Positions 1 to 12,700 of a stretch of 64,000 nucleotides of DNA are shown piece by piece. The translations under genes and the position numbers were made by a program. The stretch spans positions 8,798,201 to 8,862,200 of the forward strand of contig OY855913.1 in the NCBI GenBank assembly GCA_963693305.1. The letters run 5' to 3'. Source of the stretch: Meandrina meandrites (taxonomy: Eukaryota; Cnidaria; Anthozoa; Scleractinia; Meandrinidae). The notes under the pieces were generated by a model that saw only the letters and a list, made by a program, of their open reading frames with translations, was not told the origin of the DNA and made no database searches. Position 1 is the stretch's first letter, and each line of letters starts with the position of its first letter.

Positions 1-733
1 ATTTCCGCTCCATGGCTAACTGCATGTGTTCCCTCTCTCGCTGCCCGGTTTGTATTTTACTTAGTTGATGAGAGTTTTCCTCAACCTTCATCGATTATCA
101 TCAACTTGGGCCAAACGAGAATATGTCAGTCTTCGAGACTGCCATCAAAAGTCAGTGCTTGCAAACGAGAGAAACCCTCATCGATTCTCATGGGACATTT
201 GAGCACGTTCTAAGTCGTAGAGAGCGTGTCCACAAAGACAAACTAGCACTAACTAGGCGCAAACACAAATAGCTGAGTCATTCGCAAGCTGCAAGTTTCT
301 ATTTTTACCGATATTTAAGTAGACTGCGCTCTTAGCTATATATCATATATATTGCATCAGCCTGTTTCAAGTTACATAAGCATAGCACTCCAAAACAGCA
401 TCAAAATCGAATCAAAACAAACCAGGCTCTTGAGTTTTAAAAATTCGATTTCAGTTTTAGCTAGTTTTCACTCATTTTGTTACTTCGTGTAGTCAGGATA
501 TCTTGGACATTCAGGTTTTGGGAAAACGCAGGATTGTTCGGGATTGAAAATCATTTTGCAGCAGCTTTTGCAGTGCAGAATAGAAGCTCAGTGCAGCGCA
601 GATGGATCATTTCGGGGTCACATGATCTGAGCAATTTTTGCTGACGTAATGTCATAAATTTCAGGGAGTTCGGGGTTTTGGGTTGTAATAGAGATTGTGT
701 TTTGCGTGCGGCTGGAGAAGATCATTGGTCGCG
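1..733 (+). other. Upstream and 5' flank of the MFS transporter
   Basis: No coding exon was recognised here. The first 200 bases and bases 2800-2900 share short motifs of the type TTGATGAGAGTT on both strands, so the left edge probably belongs to a small dispersed inverted repeat. The stretch directly before the transporter start should hold its promoter and 5' UTR, but I see no convincing TATA box. Confidence 0.3.
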
Positions 734-3700
734 ATGGATTCCTTAAAATCTCGCCTACGTGCTATATTTTATCCACCTGGGACAAATCCTTTGAATTGGA
801 AACTCTTATTTATCATATTCTTTGCTCTGGTAGGTCCAGTTTTATTGCTTTCTTTTACAAAGCTATATGAAGCACACAAATGGCCGGCGCGGAATCGCGA
901 TCTTTAGTTGTTTATAATCTTGCTTATTACTGAGTAAAAAAGCAAATTATCTGTTTAAAGAGAATTAACTGACTTAAATATCGTGTGGGAAATTCTGCCA
1001 TCTGCAGTTCTTCACAGATGTTCTGCCATTGTAAAGTTCTCATATATAAACTTAATTTCCCTGGCTTGCCTGTTATGTAAATTTATCTTAATTGGTTTTA
1101 TCGAAGCTGAGTTTTTTCCACGGCGTTTGTTTAATCTTTAATAATTTATATCGATCTTGAAATTTAGTGGAGGCCGACATATGGTGTCTTTTAGTTGTTG
1201 TATAAAAATGTAAAACCCACTCTGGCGGCCTTTCTGTAGAGTTCGTCACATGCAAGCAGACGTGCATGCATTACTTGCACGCGCTAGTTTCGTTCATGAA
1301 AAATTTTGTATTAAGGTGATTCCACTGAATTGCATTGCGCATCCTTGCTGCGCATGAGTTTTCGCGTCATTTAGCGCGTGCACGAGCGCGCGCGCACACA
1401 CAACATTATGGCTTTTCTTTCAGGTTAAGCTCAGAAGAGAAATAAATGGTCATTTTCTTCTAAACGAGCACGGTGACCCCCATTTTTTAATGCATAAATT
1501 TAAAATACATCCGGTTGACTACAATATATTGCAATTTAAAGAAAAGTTAAATACTCTACTTTGAGATATTTTTATTTGAATGCTTTAAAAAGTACGTTTT
1601 GAGCTAGTGCTGCTTACGCACGCACGAAGCAAAATCCTTAACTTCTTTCATAATCTCAATTCCAGTTTAATTAAAATAGTTTATTATGTAAGATTAAAGT
1701 CTATTTCGTTGAACTGCTTCAATATTTTAACGCTAGAAATGATTTTTTCTAGAAATGATAGTTCCGTTTTCGGATTATGAGGGTTTCTAGTATGAACCTC
1801 GTTGGTCATATGTTTACTATAATAGCCATCCAGATTGCACAAAAACGAGCACGGTGACCCCCATTTTTTATTGCATTTTTGTAACGCTCATAACATAGTT
1901 ATGAACTGGACAAAGTCTTAGAAAATTCTAAAGACTCCTTCTATTTCAGTGGAATCACCTTAAAGCTGTCAGCGGCAAGCAAATGCCGAGCACCAGACGA
2001 GCTAGAGTAAAGAAGAGCGTTTTTCTCTCGGTGGAATACGCGTATAGCTTTGAAAGAGTTGCATTGCTAGCGATGATGGCTTGACACGCGTGCCAAATCT
2101 CGAGCTCGATCTCTTCGAGTTCGATTCCATCCTTTGCGGACTGGCCAAAGATAAAAACAAAATCGCCGAAATTTCGCGTTCGGTCGCTTTGGAACATCTC
2201 CGTGAATTGAAATCCAGGAAGGCCATGCAGTGTTTTGATTATACTTATATATTATGTTTAAAAATTAAATATTTTGAACTTCTTTTTTGTCCCATTGCAA
2301 CCAATCTTTCATCAGACAGAAAGGGGAATTTCCCTACTGCCTGAGGCATGCACTTGACATATACTTTATTGCTTCATTTGCTTGACATACTGGTCTCAGT
2401 TGTCGTGTTCGATGTCACGGTTGAATTGATTGCCCTGTGAGGCAAAATGACAGACGTTGCTAGGCGGTAATAACAACGTTCTGTCTGGGAAAAGCATAGT
2501 CTCCGTCGCAGCCGTTGTTTGGGTTCGTCACGCAACGCTCCCTCCCCCAGGAGCGTTGCGTGACGGCTGCGAAGGAGACTAGGAAAAGCACAACACACGT
2601 TTTCCCAGGCAGAACTTTCCACTGCTAGATAAATGGTCAAAGCCCCTTCCACCCCAATACCCAGCCTATCTAATCACCCATCTGTCTTAACATTGAAAAG
2701 AGACTTCCTGTTTAACAAGAAAATGTACGTTTGTATTGCATGTTGAACATGCTCAAATTTTTCATGAGAGTTACCTAATTCTCTCTCTCTCACTCTTAAC
2801 GGATTCTTGATGACTCCTGTTCTTGTTTGCCGGAGTTGATGATAGTAGATGATACTTGACAAAACTCTCATGAGAATCAACTCTCATCAACTCTCATCCT
2901 TGTTTGACCCAGACTTCAGGCTTGGGAGCTACTAGCTACAGTTCCAGGGTGGGGGGGGGGGGGTACTCAAAGTATGCATGATGGGGAGGGGGGGGGGGGG
3001 GGAGGAGGTCCAACGTATTTTTTTGGGTTAAAAATTTACACACTTGGTTTTTTTTGGATCAAGTGATCTGTCACATATTTTTTTAGGTTTTATTTTGAGC
3101 GAACTTTTCGTTCCGGGTTGTTCATTCAGTCGATTAGAAAAATATACATTCACACTTTTTTCAGTGGCATGTGTTCCGGAAAAACCATTAGTATTAACTC
3201 TTATATTTTTGGGGGTTGAAAATTTTGATGCCAGGTATTTCTTGGGGTCTAAAATTTCTGGCTTGTGTAGATTTTTGGGTTTGCAATATGAAGCTCCATT
3301 GCCCCCCCCCCCCCCCCCCCTCAAGTATACTTCGAGTACCCCCCTGGGGCTACAGTGGCCGAATGGTTAGTGTGCTAGACTCCGGATTGAGAAAGACACT
3401 TTATTCTCACAGTGTCTCTCTCCACCCAGGTGTATAAATGGGTACCGGCAAATTGATGGGGAGGGGCAACTCTTTATCCCAAGTGGCACAAACTGCTGGA
3501 GCTTATCCTTGTTTCTGTAGCATTAAGGTTACCGTATACCTTCAAGGGTAGATTTTTTTCAAAATTTTTTTTTACGGCCAAATTAAACATTACTAGTCTC
3601 CCTTCATTTTCTAAAAAAAATTATTTCAAAATCTTGAAACGCGCGCGAGTAATCAACAAAAATGTTTTTTCAAATGAAACTCTATTACCCGCCAGAGAGT

Positions 3701-6700
3701 TATAAGCCAATTAAAATGTGTCAGCGTCATGACTTCCTGGGACGTTTTTCGCGGCAAAAGATCGGGGTATTTCATTTTATGTGGCGTCCCTTCCTATTGT
3801 TTACGCTTGCAATTTGCGATTTATTCACACCAAGTTTTTGCTTGTGTTGGTCTTTACTTGACCTGTATGTACAAAAAAAGAAAGAAAAAAGTCCCTGGTT
3901 GAAAGTAAAGAAGAAAACCGGTCCTAAGAAAAAGAAGAAGAAGGTTTTCGATGACGAATGGCGAAAAACTCTTGCCGATAGTTACATTCCAGATAGAAAT
4001 AATATACTTCGACATACTCCAGCGACTGCATTGCTGCCTGAAGCTGCTCTTTTGGATCGATAGATGCAGACGTCGCCACCGTCAAAGCCACTGCAGTTAT
4101 TCCTTTCTTTGAACTTTTTCTCTTGCCCGGCATTTTGGAAACAAATCGGAGAAATTCAAATCAAACGAGCTGTGGTCACGCGTGCAACTACTTTCCCGCG
4201 AGATGCTAGTCGACACCAGTAGTCTCGTGGGACGTCCTGACATGCTATTGGCTGTCGGCATTGGGAGTATCCAAAGTGTTGAATATGGCGCAGCAAGGGC
4301 GTGAAATGTTTGTAATCCTTTGGAAGCGAAAAAAACCTATTTCGTTTTTACGCGAGTGCGCTCGCTTTAAACGAATTTATAGGGTACGTAAATTTGACGG
4401 ATTGCCTTGAAATTTGGCCCGAAGTTGCCCAAGACATCGAACAGAAAAACCGTGTGAGGGATTTCCGTTTTTCCTAATTGATCTCCCGCAATGGCCTTCG
4501 TAGTAAAAGGCTTCGGTAAGTTTTTGATCATCAAAATTGACAGAAAAAATTGCGAAGCAACCAATAGGAACATTGACAAAGCCTCACACGGTTTTCAAGA
4601 TTGATGCCTTGTGATTGATATAATGCAGTAGTTTTGATTGTGCGGTCTAATTCAATACCCGATAAATTCGCTCAAGTAGACGTCAGTCGTTTTGGGCTTT
4701 TGGGACGCACTCTCCTTACGATTAGAAAAAATCAAAGAAAAATAATTTTTACCGAATAGTGCATTTCATTAGCTTTGTACTGATATATAGTTTGTGGTGG
4801 TTGCGTTTAAGATAGTGCGCAAATATTTTTTTTCGCGAAAGACACCCGCGAAGGTATACGGTAACCTTAAGCTACTAGGAGTATTTCTACTTCCCCCTGG
4901 ATGGGGTGCTAGTCCATTGCAGGGTTAGAGGCACTCTGAGAGTAAATTGTCTTCCCAGGAACATGACACAATGATACTGGCCAGGGCTGGAACCCTGACC
5001 CTCAATCTGGAGTCCAACGTGCTAACCGTTAGGCTGCAGTGCCTCTTAATAATTTTTGTCAAATCCAGGGGGAGTAGAAATACTCCTAGTCACTTCATGC
5101 TGCAAAATCCAGGATAAGTTCTGGCTGGATGGGCCTCTAGGCTCAAAAGCAGACTTAACTAAGGACTTGAGTGCACAAATAACGTGTTTTTACTTGGCAA
5201 ATTTGGGGATAAAAACCTTGGGCTCGGTCATTTTTGTGGAAATTACAAGCTGTGGCAGCCATGAAGTGATACTTCCCCACCTGTTCAAGTTTCTATGATT
5301 AACTTTCCTCTAACATTTCTGTTATGTGTGCTCATTATATTAACACTATTAAATGTTTATTTCAGTTTTGCACTGCAATATCTATCACAATATTGTTTCC
5401 ATTCTTACCAGCTATGGTTAAGGTAAGATCCTAGATATAAATAATAAATTATAACCCTAACTAAGAATATGCAGGGTGCAAAGAAATTCAATTCTCCAGT
5501 TTGTATTTAAGCAAGCTTTAGCCAGGATGTACTAGCCCCAAAAGTCATTTTCACTACCCCAAAAAAATCCTTATTAGCACAATTAATTTCCTCAAAAATT
5601 TTCCCCGAAACCGTGTACTTTCACTAGCCCAACTGCAAAATCCACTGGCCCTAGGATAGTGGACAAGCTTTTCTTTGCATGCTGAAATGTCAATTAGCTC
5701 ATTTCTTTTGACTTACAAGAAAAACTGCATTCTGCTCTGTAACTGTCTGACTACTTTAACTAGTCAAAGAATTACGTAGTAAAATTAAACCTCCAGTACA
5801 GACAACCTTCTGGGGCCTGAAAAAGTGTCTACTTAGGAGAGGTTTAGGAGATAAAAAATGTAATGTTTGTACTAAGGTAGCTGGGACCAGAACTAAATGT
5901 CTTCTTACCAGTAGGAGGGGGAGGGGGGAAAGGTGTCTAGTAATATAGGTTTATGTTTTGACGGTAACCCTAACCCTAACCCAAACTCTTTTAAGGACGT
6001 TCGTGCGAAAATTTTCTAGTCGATAGATTTTTCTAAAATTTTTACTGAGGACGGATAATGAGTTACTTGTGTCAGAAATACAAAAAAAAGTGGGGGTCAC
6101 GGACTTCGTTTCAGAGATAAAGTCTATAGAAAACTACCCTGATTTTGAAAAATTGGCGCACGTAATTTCGCACGGCTTTCAAGGTTTGTAGTTTAAATTA
6201 TCGATGCTGAGAAAACGGAGGCAAACGATCTTGGTGATATTTTGAAGAAGTGCGTCTGTTGCGTAAATAATTTTAAGTGTTGCCATCTTTTATGCAAAAC
6301 TTAGCCCTGGAAGAGGCATTTGAACCCGTCGCACGACAAAACGAAAGATCAAAAAGCGGAATTCGAACGTGCGTGGAGGGGCAAAAAAATCAACCTTATA
6401 ATCGATAGATTTTTTTCATTTTCTCACAAAACGTAGATAATCGGTAACAAAAGTGATCTGTTAAGAAAAAAGTAGGGGTCACCGACCATTTAAGCTAGCA
6501 AACTGCAAGCGAATTGATCGCAACGGCTACTCACCCTATATGTGGTTGGAAAGTTTCCTCAGCGCGCGCGCTCGATGTCCTCAAGTACAACACAGATCTC
6601 TGTAAGTTTTAAGTATGGAATTTTTGGGTGGAATTAATCTCAAACTTTACTCAAGCAGGGTAAAGAAAGAAATGATCAATTTGTAATGTTGTTAATTGCC

Positions 6701-9700
6701 TTTTTCAAGCTTATTGCGTGTGCTATAATTTTCCTTTTTCAGAGCTTTGGAATATCAGAGGAAGACACAGGTCAGCGTTCTATTTATTGTGTAGAATGGG
6801 ATATTGGCCAAGATTTTTTTTACCTGTTTATGGACCATGACGCAGTCAAGGTCTATAATCACACAAAGAAAGAATGAGGCATCTTGACCAAACAAGCTCA
6901 GTGGATAAAGGATTAATAATTATTATGTGTTTCAAAGAACATTTTTTTGTGGGACACAGTGGGCAATTGTGAACAGACAGGATTAACCTCTTACTAACCA
7001 AGCTTGGGAATATTAGCCCTAGGTCGTGGCTGTACAGGCCATTCAGTAACGACCAAGGGCCAATTTTTCTGGCCAGTATGGCTCAAGCAACCAAGGTTAG
7101 TGAGTAGTTTGTTATGTGGCACTTGGTTTAGCTGCAAATTTTGAATTTGCCAGCTTTTGAAAAAAAAATGCACAACTTATAACCATTTCCATGAAAGTGG
7201 TCTGTATGGCAAAATCACAACCAAGAAAGAACCAATCATGACACTCGGATTTACCTCAAAACTACCTTGCCATATAATAAAGCCCAATATTCCCCGCTTG
7301 GGTAGTCAATCACAGAACAGGACTTGGTCCCTGTCTCATGCATGTGGAGGTAGCCTTATAATAAGAGTTACCAACATATATATAAATTGAAATCCCAGAG
7401 CGATTGCTATTTTCCATTCCATTATTCCACACCAATGTAATTTTAAAAAAATCTGTGATCACTTTCAACAGAATACCCTTGCATATATCAAGTGTTTTTG
7501 CACTACAAAAATCGTGTAGTATCATAGGTCCACAATGCGTGCAGAGAGTAAGAATTATTTCTTCCATCAGTTTGGTTTTAAGTGGCTCCTCCAAATGACT
7601 TTCCAGAAATAACAATTATTGCTTATTACTTTTAACAACAAGCAAGACTGGACAGCTTTCCAATTTCTCAAGCTTCACAGTATTGAGGAAAATACAATTA
7701 TTTTTAATAGTCAATTATAAAATCACATAACTATTGCCAGGTTAACTTTTTTTGTCATTCCACTGTTAATAATGTTATTTGACCATAAAATGTCAGGAGA
7801 ACAAAAAGCTAGACACATTACTGAAGTATAAGTATCCCATTTTGGAACAAAATGGGAGGAAAAATGTAGTCTCCAGAGTAAGAAATACATTATTAGATGG
7901 TCTAACATTGGTAATACTGCTGGTATTTTACTTATTTCTTGCATTTTTCCTCATTCCTGAGTGTAGGGCTTGGGAAAATAGCACATAAACTGGACTTCAA
8001 ATATCTGCCCTTATCTTTATAACCAAAGAATAAGGTGCATCTCTCAGAGTGGACTTACTTTGCTTACAATCCTAGCAGACCTGTCAGGAAATTTATTAGA
8101 ACAGAGCGGTTTCCATTTGAGTGTCAAGTTAACAGTTTACATTTGCTGTGGTTTTACATTACTTAATGCTCAGTGATTGGTTTTAAAATCTTGTAGGTTT
8201 CTTGTCCAATCTGTTATTTGTGAAATCTTGGCCAGAGTGGTTACTGTGGTTTTGGTTTGGATTTTTACAATCTAAATCTAATTGTAACTCGTTAACGTAG
8301 CAGCATGCTCATTATACATTGCCGTTTTATTCTCCAGGATACTATGCAGGTCTTGTCGCTTCCTCACTGTTTGTTGGGCGTACTGTAGGATGGTAAATGA
8401 ACTCTTTGCATAAAATTAATTAAACAGGAATAGTTTTTTTTCTTTCATATCAGTTATGTAACAATTGTAATATTGCTGTTTGTGGTATTACAGTGTGAAA
8501 TAATTTGCACAAATGCCAGACATTTTTTTAGTGATTGACACAGAAGGGGAGACATAGAGTTCCAACTGTGCTTTAAGAAAAGTATTAGGAATGAACGTTT
8601 ATTCGTTTGTCTCACGATAGAATCGCTTTGAGATGTTGATCGCGACGTTTCAACTGCAATACTGCTAGTCTTCATCAGGCGATGAGGTCGATTGTTTTCG
8701 CGTCGCTATTTATGCACGTTGGTTCGCTGTGATTGGTGCATTTCGATCCTCATTATTATTCCGACTAACAGATGATGTTCCCTCAGAGGTCCGCTTTGTA
8801 GTTGAACGGCTGTTATGCTTTCTGATCGTAGGTATCCATGCTTCAGGAATTTCCATTCCGCTGTCTCTATTGATGTTATTAGAATGAAGTCTTATTTGGA
8901 TAGCCTCTTTGACCCTGCGTGTGTATCGGTGGGGGTCACGATCGATAAACTTGACTTGGTTCCATAAAGGAAGATGCCCCGTTTTGTTTGCGTGCTCCGA
9001 AACTGCGGAGGTTTGCGTATGAGCAAGCCGTATGTCTCTGTTGTGTTCTTTTATCCTGTCTTGCATCGCTCTCCCTGTTTCCCCTATATATACTTTGCCG
9101 CATTCACATGGAATTTTGTATACAACACCTTCTTGTTTGCCTGGTTCTAGGGCGTCTTTTGGTCGTACTAAGTAAGACCGAAGAGTTGTGTCAGATTTAA
9201 AGACGGTGCGAACGCCTTGTTGTTGTAGGCAGCGGCGAAGAACCTCTGATACACCTTTAATATAGGGTAAAACCACAGTGGATTTAAATTCCTGCGTGGG
9301 TTCGTTGTTGGCTGTTGGTCTTGTAGTTTTAGTAAGTTTTCGTATGAACGAAGAAGGATAACCGTTAGAAACAAGTACCGACGATAAATGTTTCTTTTCT
9401 TTAGAGATAACTGATGGTTTTGTTATGAGCTGTTTGGCTTGGTCATATAGACACTTAACAATACCACGCTTCACTGACTGAGGATGGTGTGAGTCATAGG
9501 CTAAGTATTGATCAGTGTGTGTGGGCTTTCTGTACACACTGGTAGTGAGAAGGCCGTTTGAGTCCCTTATAACTGACGTATCGAGAAAGGGAATGCTGTT
9601 ATCTTTCTCGGTTTCCATGGTAAAACGAATAGTGGGCTGTTGGTTATTAAGATGTTGTAAAAAGCCGTCTACTTGGTCTCGATCTAATATAGCAAAAGTG

Positions 9701-12700
9701 TCATCTACATATCGCTTCCAGATCTTAGGTTTGTAGATCGCACTTGCTATCGCACGCTCCTCAAAATCTTCCATGAAGATGTTGGCTATAACCGCGGAGA
9801 CAGGGCTCCCCATAGCGGCTCCGTCCTTTTGTTCGTAAATTGAACCATTGTACTGGAAATACGTGGATCGTAAAACAAAGTTTAAAAGGTCGGCAATTTG
9901 TGTAGGTGTTAGGTTTGTACGGTCGGCAAGACCAGGATCGTTTTCTAGTTTGCGAAGTGCGGCCTTAACGGCATCTTCGATCGGCACGTTCGTAAATAAA
10001 GATTCTACGTCAAATGATACCATCTCAAAGCGATTCTATCGTGAGACAAACGAATAAACGTTCATTCCTATCTTACACCACGATGAACAATATTCACATC
10101 TTTAATGACAAGAAAAGTATTGTTGACATACTTTTACTTTAGATGCCCTGGGGCTGAGGGAAGTTGTTGTAATCTGTTTCAATGTCAAATCAAATTTTCA
10201 CTTTAAGTTACGATCAAATGAAATGTGACCTGAAATAAAATATGGAACCTTCAGTGGGTCACATGCAATAGGACTGTAGTTTCCATTTCTGGCGGCAGAG
10301 CTGTGTTTAAGCCTCATGCAAGAAATTACAGCATAGCCCAGCAGGTAGTCAATCACTCTCCAATGATGTAACTATTCAATAAAGAGCAAAACAGAAAAAA
10401 AATATATGGGGCAATGTTTTTCTTTTAAAGTGAAGACTACCAGGACCAGGTTATCCTAGCCTGGCAAGGCCTCTTTTGAGGAAACAAATTTTACACTTAA
10501 CATAATTTTTGAACAAGCCATTCAATTTATAATTTCTATTTGGAAATTATGTAACCAAAGTGTCTGAAACAGAAGATGCACACCACTCATTTTTTTTTTA
10601 CTAATTTTTAATGACACAATAGGACATTACAAACAACTTCTTTCTAAAACTACTGGGGACTACTGACATCTAATTTTTTAATGTATCTGTATTTCAGCTA
10701 CTTCTGGGGATGGCTTACAGATAAAGTTGGTCGAAGGCCAGTCATGTTGTGCTGCCTTGCACTTACTCTTGTTAGCATGGCTAGCTTTGGTCTCTCAGTC
10801 TCACTCAACATGGCCATTGCTACCAGATTTTTTGTTGGAATTTCTAGCGGTATGTACATATCATTAAGGCTTTTACTCTATACTCAGTTAGGAACATAAA
10901 AGATTAAACGACAAAACCAAGACACACACAGGATTAGACTGAGTCAGCTGTTATTCATCAGTGATGGATCCAGACCTTCAGCTGACGGGGGTGGGGCTTT
11001 TGAAGGCTTGACTATGAATGTTGAATTGTGCGGAGATAATTCCGGCAGTGCACACAAAATGTGCTATTTCTGAAAAAATGAGGAGGGGGAGAACCCCTTC
11101 CCTGGATCTGCCACAGTTCAAAACTATAAAAAAATGGAACCTTCTACAACAATTTAGTTACACAAGAGTAAAACAGTCGGCATTTCACCACTCCAGTTCA
11201 TTCATTTGGGAATTTGGAATAACTTTTCTGTAGAAACTCTATGACTAAAATCACCGCAGAACAAAGAAATCTTATTCACTGGATGTTTTGGTCTCGCTTT
11301 AGCAAGACATCTCCCAGGGTATCAATGACAGATCCACTGGACACGGTAAATTCAATTTGAAATATTATTGATGCCAAAAATCCCTCAGCCATGAAAGGTC
11401 AAAAGCTGTGGCTAAGCCAGTAGCAGGGGTTTCAATAACATTTGAAGTAGGCAGCTGGTTAGAATAGAGTAGGCGACTGCATCAACAAGGTTTCAAAGGA
11501 TCTTTCACTAGTTACGTCACTTTAGGGGAAAAGGTAGCCGACTTCTCTGAGCAAAGTAGCCAACACTTTTCGTCGGCCATCGGTGCTTATTGAATGCACT
11601 GCAGTAGTCCCTATTTTTTTTTGGCGCCTCACCTGACCTCCTCCCCAATTTGTGCGTGGGCACTTTTTTTTGCCTCACGCTCGACGGACTGCAAAAATAA
11701 ATAGGGACTGCGTGAAGTCTACAAAAGGTGCCAAAACATTTCGTAATCAGAACTTTTAAACTCTGTATATGTTGTTTGGTTTAGGGACCGTGGGAACATC
11801 TAAAGCGATGGTATCAGAACTCAGTGATGACACTAATCAGGTGAATATCTTTGTAAGACTAGCTTAACATGAAATAATGACTCCCAAGCAACTGGCACCC
11901 ATTTTAAGACACTCAAATTTTTATAATGGTTTTCATACAGTAAAGCTGTATCTTTTAATCATATATTGGCCATATACCAAGTTGAATAATTGGTTAAGGG
12001 TCATAAAAAACCATACAGCCCTACTAGAAAAGTGAAGGGCCCTGGGAGTACTGCAGGATGGAATCAGTAATTAGAGGCCATGCAAACTTTCAATAAGTAT
12101 CCAGGCAAAACAATCAGTGACAAGACCCAACAAATAAATGGCTACCGGTAATTAATTTTTAATTAGTTGTTCATATTTTGTCTAATTTGTTTCATAAGGC
12201 CCTAGCAATGTCAGTGATACTGACAGCTTGGAATATGGGACTCATAATAGGCCCTGCTATTGGGGGTAAGTTTACATGTCAACTTTATCTAAGCATAGGG
12301 CTGTGACGATACACCGGTGCACCAATATTTTTTGTCACGATACGAATATCAATATTTGAATGGGATATTGCTGTATCGCAAAACAATAAAATATTCCTCA
12401 TCAAAAATGAAAAATTACTTTACCAACATTCAGAAATCACTGTTTGAATCAGTTTTATGACTCCTTACCCAAGTACAAGCCTTTTTTTTAACCACAGGGC
12501 TCCGTCGCTTTGCATGCTTTCTGATCACGATTTTTCTAGTTGACAGCATGAGCACATGCGTAATTCCAACAAGTTGTCAGCTAACACAGTCTTATGTGCC
12601 CACAGCAAAAACATGCTGTTCGTTCATCAAAATATCTTCCTCTGTTGAGTTAAAACCGGCACTGTCCTTGTTTAAATCAAAGGTGTGCAAAAACTCTGTA

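Larger units (their letters stand above)
8587..10109 (-). mobile_element. 5'-truncated Penelope-like element with inverted tail
   Basis: The insertion is bounded by a 12-bp direct repeat AAGAAAAGTATT (8575-8586 and 10110-10121). Reading on the minus strand: a 39-nt leader, a 50-bp copy of the element's own 3' tail in inverted orientation (10070-10021), a truncated RT/GIY-YIG ORF, a hammerhead motif, and the 3' tail itself (8635-8586). The two 50-bp copies are exact inverted repeats. Variable target duplications, 5' truncation and inverted terminal segments are known for Penelope-like elements. It sits in transporter intron 4. Confidence 0.85.

Noticed and set aside
695..907. Free-standing 70-residue single-pass membrane protein.
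   Set aside because: A GTAGGT donor at 830 joins its first 32 codons in phase to the next MFS exon; the remainder is intron read-through.
3662..4063. 133-codon plus-strand ORF inside the TTAA element.
   Set aside because: Low-complexity lysine-rich end, no known domain, and located within a repeat; not supported as a gene.
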